From assembly GCA_949499045.1 (NCBI GenBank), contig CATEEE010000121.1, positions 1 to 10,264 of the forward strand: a stretch of DNA of 10,264 nucleotides, written 5' to 3'. Below are positions 6,596 to 10,264 of this stretch, piece by piece. Below the pieces are notes generated by a model. The model was not told the DNA's origin and did no database searches. It saw nothing but the letters and a program-made list of their open reading frames with translations. How positions within the stretch are numbered: position 1 is the first letter of the stretch; each line of letters begins with the position of its first letter. The stretch is from Marinobacterium sp. xm-d-530. GTDB lineage: Bacteria > Pseudomonadota > Gammaproteobacteria > Pseudomonadales > Balneatricaceae. The position numbers were made by a program, and so were the translations under genes.

Positions 6596-7456
6596 TTAAA
6601 CAACGACTAAAGCGTTTTTAATTTTCTTCATTGCATTCTTTTCAAGCTGACGAATACGTTCTGCAGAGACCTCATACTTCGCGGCCAACTCATGCAGAGT
6701 TGCTTTCTCATCCATCAACCAACGCTGTGCCAATATATCTCGACTGCGATCATCCAACTGACCCATAGCTGCAGCAAGCTGGCGGTTAGAGTTATCTTCC
6801 CAATCCTGCTCTTCGAGCAACTCGGCTGGATCGGCTGATTTATCTTCCAAGAAGAGCGCTGGTGCAACAGGTGCACTCTCTTCTGAATCGTCGGCAGCCG
6901 TCGCGTCAAAGGCCATATCAGTAGCGGCCATACGGCCCTCCATTTGACGGACCACTGCAGCATCAACGCCCAGATCTTCTGCAATCGCTTCAACTTCGTC
7001 GTTGTTCATCCAACCTAGGCTCTTCTTCTGTGAACGTAGGTTAAAGAACAACTTACGCTGAGCTTTGGTCGTCGCAACTTTAACAATACGCCAGTTACGA
7101 AGAATGAATTCGTGCATTTCAGCTTTGATCCAGTGAACGGCAAAGCTCACTAGACGAACGCCGACGGTTGGATCAAAACGTTTAACCGCCTTCATCAAAC
7201 CAACGTTACCCTCTTGGATCAAATCACCGAGAGGCAGGCCGTAGCCTTTGTAGCTGCGCGCAATGTGCACAACAAAGCGCAGATGTGACATAACCAACTG
7301 GCGAGCCGCATCAAGGTCTTGCTCAAAATGCAGACGCTCGGCAAGCTCCCGCTCTTCCTCTGGAGTGAGGATTGGGATAGTGCTGACATTCTGAACGTAT
7401 GCGTCAAGATCACGCCCCGGTGTCAGATGTTCAACTAATTGCAAGCTAGTGCCCAT
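6596..7456 (-). CDS. rpoH: RNA polymerase heat-shock sigma factor sigma-32
   Basis: RpoH directs RNA polymerase to heat-shock promoters (chaperones and proteases). At 286 residues it matches the family (284 in E. coli). Region 1.2/2.1 begins near residue 16 (LDAYVQNV), region 2.2 includes LIQEGNVGLMKAVKRF (79-94), and regions 2.3-2.4 include LVSFAVHWIKAEMHEF (102-117). The RpoH box QRKLFFNLR (133-141), seen only in sigma-32 proteins, is perfect. Region 4.2 carries the helix-turn-helix ATLHELAAKYEVSAERIRQLE (252-272). An in-frame TAA lies just before the ATG at 7456, so no longer start is possible. The Shine-Dalgarno GAGG (7471-7468) is 11 bases from the ATG, an unusually long gap, and abuts a small hairpin. 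A sigma-E promoter lies about 60 bases upstream. The resemblance is closer to Pseudomonas RpoH (SLQ...VPG/TPG N-terminus, LRSQKK) than to E. coli. Confidence 0.98.
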   Translation of the reverse strand: MGTSLQLVEHLTPGRDLDAYVQNVSTIPILTPEEERELAERLHFEQDLDAARQLVMSHLRFVVHIARSYKGYGLPLGDLIQEGNVGLMKAVKRFDPTVGVRLVSFAVHWIKAEMHEFILRNWRIVKVATTKAQRKLFFNLRSQKKSLGWMNNDEVEAIAEDLGVDAAVVRQMEGRMAATDMAFDATAADDSEESAPVAPALFLEDKSADPAELLEEQDWEDNSNRQLAAAMGQLDDRSRDILAQRWLMDEKATLHELAAKYEVSAERIRQLEKNAMKKIKNALVVV

Positions 7457-7471
7457 TTCTATTTAAACCTC

Positions 7472-7487
7472 AAAAACTTTCGTTTTT
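7472..7487 (-). promoter_or_regulatory. rpoH leader hairpin next to the Shine-Dalgarno
   Basis: In the minus-strand RNA, AAAAAC pairs with GUUUUU around a GAAA tetraloop. The 3' arm touches the GAGG ribosome site. The stem is mostly A-U, so it should be weak and temperature-sensitive. A regulatory role is inferred; the E. coli rpoH message is known to be thermosensing, but through a different, larger fold. Confidence 0.4.
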
Positions 7488-7517
7488 ACACTGTTTTAAA
7501 TCGTTTTAACTGTCTAG

Positions 7518-7544
7518 TTAGACTCGGTTTTGGCAATAAAGTTC
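7518..7544 (-). promoter_or_regulatory. Sigma-E-type promoter of rpoH
   Basis: On the minus strand, GAACTT (7544-7539) is followed after exactly 16 bases by TCTAA (7522-7518). The sigma-E consensus is GGAACTT, a 15-17 base spacer, then TCnnA. E. coli rpoH P3 has GAACTT, 16 bases, TCTGA. Transcription would start near 7511-7513, leaving a leader of about 55 bases. This would place rpoH under envelope-stress control. Confidence 0.7.
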
Positions 7545-7582
7545 ATTAGAAAAATCTAATATTACCTAACACCGGACAGAAA

Positions 7583-7610
7583 AAGATACCAGAGTCACAA
7601 ATAAACGCAA
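7583..7610 (-). promoter_or_regulatory. Possible sigma-70 promoter of rpoH
   Basis: TTGCGT (7610-7605) and TATCTT (7588-7583) are separated by 16 bases on the minus strand, just after the ftsX stop. Each box matches four of six consensus positions, so this is a weak call for a housekeeping start upstream of the sigma-E site. Confidence 0.3.
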
Positions 7611-7626
7611 ATGTTGACCGTTCAGA

Positions 7627-8604
7627 TCAATCAGATCCCTGATGCAACTGCCCCATCTGTCTGGATACGGCAATAAATGCCCCTATCCATCCTAGTATAG
7701 TTCCGCCCATTAACAGTGCCATGATTAATGACAAATCAGGCCCCTGAAGATCAAAACGACCAATATAAAGTTCTGTTAATTCAGCCAATGGTGCCTCTAC
7801 CAGAGCCAACGAAAAGTAGACCAATAATAGACTCAACAGAGCACCAAAGAACCCATACAGCAGACCCGCATAGAGGAATGGGCGTCTCACCCAAGCGCCT
7901 GTCGCACCGATCAACAAACTGACCTCAATCTCCTCTTGGCGGCTGCTGATCATCGTGCGAATGGTGTTCGCGATGACCAGAAGCACGGTCATACTCAATA
8001 GCAGCGCCAGCACAAAACTGATGCTGGAGAATGAGCCTACAATCACTTCAAGACGCTCTAGCCACTCAACATCCAACTCAGCAACGTCCACTTCTGGCAG
8101 AGCCGCCATGCTTTCGCGCAACAATTTCATGGTCGCAGGGTCTTGATCACGCGTTATCGCGAGCACAACCGCTGGGAGGGGGTTTTCATCCAACAGAGTC
8201 ATCAGCTCACCCAGTTCAGAGTGGCTTTTAAACTCATTTGCTCCCACATCACTACTGATCAATTCGACCGAAAGAAGATCATCACGCAATAGGAGTGAAC
8301 GACTGAATCGATCTAACTCCTCAGCTTTAAGCTCAGTGCTTAAATAGAGAGCCAGTTGAGGCTCAAAGTCCGTTCCAGGCGTCAGCTGCTTCAAATTACC
8401 CAGCAACGAGTACATGAAGGTGGGCACCGCTAGAACAACCGCCAACAGGAGCATAGTGACCAGCGTCGACAAGCGATTATGCAGAAGACGTTTAACGGCA
8501 TCAGCACTCTCTAGCCGGTGTTGTACCGTCCAATGCTTAAGGCGCTGCCAACGGCTGACACTGAGATCAGAGGCGCCGCGTGTTCGTGTCTCACTACTGG
8601 ACAT
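7627..8604 (-). CDS. ftsX: Cell-division ABC transporter permease FtsX
   Basis: FtsX is the membrane half of the FtsEX complex, which couples ATP hydrolysis at the divisome to activation of periplasmic peptidoglycan hydrolases (through EnvC in E. coli). The 325-residue protein has a hydrophilic cytoplasmic N-terminus containing the amphipathic segment HRLESADAVKRLLHNRLSTL (29-48), then the first helix (about 47-69). A periplasmic domain follows (about 71-188). Three further helices lie near 190-212, 242-268 and 290-315, with the conserved cytoplasmic segment NTIRTMISSRQEEIEVSLLIGAT (213-235) between helices 2 and 3. The length is ordinary for a gammaproteobacterial FtsX (352 in E. coli). The ATG lies inside the end of ftsE, giving an 11-base overlap. 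It is the last gene of ftsY-ftsE-ftsX, and rpoH follows after 170 bases. Confidence 0.96.
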   Translation of the reverse strand: MSSSETRTRGASDLSVSRWQRLKHWTVQHRLESADAVKRLLHNRLSTLVTMLLLAVVLAVPTFMYSLLGNLKQLTPGTDFEPQLALYLSTELKAEELDRFSRSLLLRDDLLSVELISSDVGANEFKSHSELGELMTLLDENPLPAVVLAITRDQDPATMKLLRESMAALPEVDVAELDVEWLERLEVIVGSFSSISFVLALLLSMTVLLVIANTIRTMISSRQEEIEVSLLIGATGAWVRRPFLYAGLLYGFFGALLSLLLVYFSLALVEAPLAELTELYIGRFDLQGPDLSLIMALLMGGTILGWIGAFIAVSRQMGQLHQGSD

Positions 8605-9259
8605 GACGCAGTCGCCCTTTATCTAAAATTAATACTCTATGACGCATTCTCTTGATCAACGCTACATCGTGGGTCGCGATCAATACCGTGGTGCCAATGC
8701 GATTGAACTGCTCGAATAGATTCATGATGTCGAGAGAGAGTCGAGGATCGAGGTTACCCGTCGGCTCATCAGCAATGAGCACCCTGGGCTTATGAACAAT
8801 GGCACGCGCGATACCAATTCGTTGTTGCTCGCCACTCGAGAGCGCCTGCGGAAACTTCTGCTCCGACTCGAGCAGCCCTACTCGATCAAGCGCTGCACGC
8901 ACACGACGGCCAATATCCTCTTCGTTAAAGCCGGCAATGCGCAGCGGAAGTGCAATATTCTGATAAACCGTGCGATCCTCTAGAAGGCGGTGATTTTGAT
9001 AGACCACACCGAGGGTTCGACGATAGTGCGGAATCTCGCTGCGGGACAGTTCAGATAGGTTTTGATCACCCACCCACACTTCGCCACGGCTGGGCTGTTC
9101 AACGCGCGTCAGCAACTTTAACAGGGTACTCTTTCCCGCCCCTGAGTGACCTGTCAAAAAGGCCATCTCGCCAGACTCCAATGTAAAGTCGACAGACTTT
9201 AGTGCCTCTTGCCCAGAGTCATAGCGCTTACTGACGTTAGTGAATTGAATAGCCGCCAT
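8594..9259 (-). CDS. ftsE: Cell-division ABC transporter ATPase FtsE
   Basis: This 221-residue ATPase partners FtsX at the division septum. Walker A is GHSGAGKST (37-45) within the family hallmark EMAFLTGHSGAGKSTLLKLL. The Q-loop is VVYQNH (85-90, Q88), Walker B is VLIADEP (160-166), the D-loop TGNLD (167-171) and the H-loop H197. The signature motif reads LSSGEQQR (140-147), whereas E. coli FtsE has LSGGEQQR, so the first of the two glycines is Ser. The residue after the Q-loop Gln is Asn where E. coli has Asp. The ATG is five bases past the ftsY stop with no visible Shine-Dalgarno, which suggests translation coupled to ftsY. Everything else looks functional. Confidence 0.97.
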   Translation of the reverse strand: MAAIQFTNVSKRYDSGQEALKSVDFTLESGEMAFLTGHSGAGKSTLLKLLTRVEQPSRGEVWVGDQNLSELSRSEIPHYRRTLGVVYQNHRLLEDRTVYQNIALPLRIAGFNEEDIGRRVRAALDRVGLLESEQKFPQALSSGEQQRIGIARAIVHKPRVLIADEPTGNLDPRLSLDIMNLFEQFNRIGTTVLIATHDVALIKRMRHRVLILDKGRLRHVQ

Positions 9260-9264
9260 AAGAG

Positions 9265-10264
<1,000 letters not shown>

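Noticed and set aside
7545..7560. Hairpin ATTAGA-AAAA-TCTAAT as ftsX terminator
   Set aside because: It is AT-only in most pairs and lacks a T-run after it on the minus strand. It also directly abuts the sigma-E -35 box.

Overview
This looks like chromosomal core sequence from a marine-type gammaproteobacterium. The gene order ftsY-ftsE-ftsX-rpoH, the Pseudomonas/E. coli-like RpoH and FtsY, and the accessory families (VF530, CPXCG, DUF423, a single-domain RRM protein) fit an Oceanospirillales-like lineage. That placement is an inference from protein character and gene order, not from a database match. Base composition appears balanced and even. I see no insertion sequence, phage gene, CRISPR array, tRNA or rRNA.

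Plus strand, left part (1-4269): the window opens inside purT, whose first few codons lie upstream. After 13 bases comes a 600-residue half-size ABC exporter of the Atm1/HMT1 type. An 82-base gap is followed by a membrane band-7/SPFH protein (QmcA-like), which overlaps a short NfeD-type membrane protein by four bases, a typical SPFH-NfeD pair.

Centre (4270-4383): the plus-strand and minus-strand units converge on a 114-base spacer. It holds a compound hairpin and short inverted and direct repeats, but no classical T-tract terminator.

Minus strand, centre (4384-6522): a compact, apparently co-transcribed run reads DUF423 membrane protein, trmB (tRNA m7G46 methyltransferase), VF530 DNA-binding protein, RRM RNA-binding protein, an unrecognised three-helix membrane protein and a CPXCG cysteine-rich protein. 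Several members are small and poorly characterised, and at least three should handle nucleic acid.

Minus strand, right part (6555-10264): rpoH, closed by a strong hairpin terminator, lies behind the ftsY-ftsE-ftsX cell-division/secretion cluster. The 170-base ftsX-rpoH gap carries a near-consensus sigma-E promoter with the same 16-base spacer as E. coli rpoH P3. It also has a weak hairpin against the rpoH Shine-Dalgarno, a plausible temperature-responsive leader. The window ends inside ftsY, whose acidic N-terminal domain contains ten perfect copies of a hexanucleotide encoding Glu-Pro.

Overall this is a housekeeping region. The points most worth a second look are the rpoH leader and promoter, the ftsY hexamer tract, and the small-gene cluster behind trmB. 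I did not find convincing evidence for a new multi-gene system.
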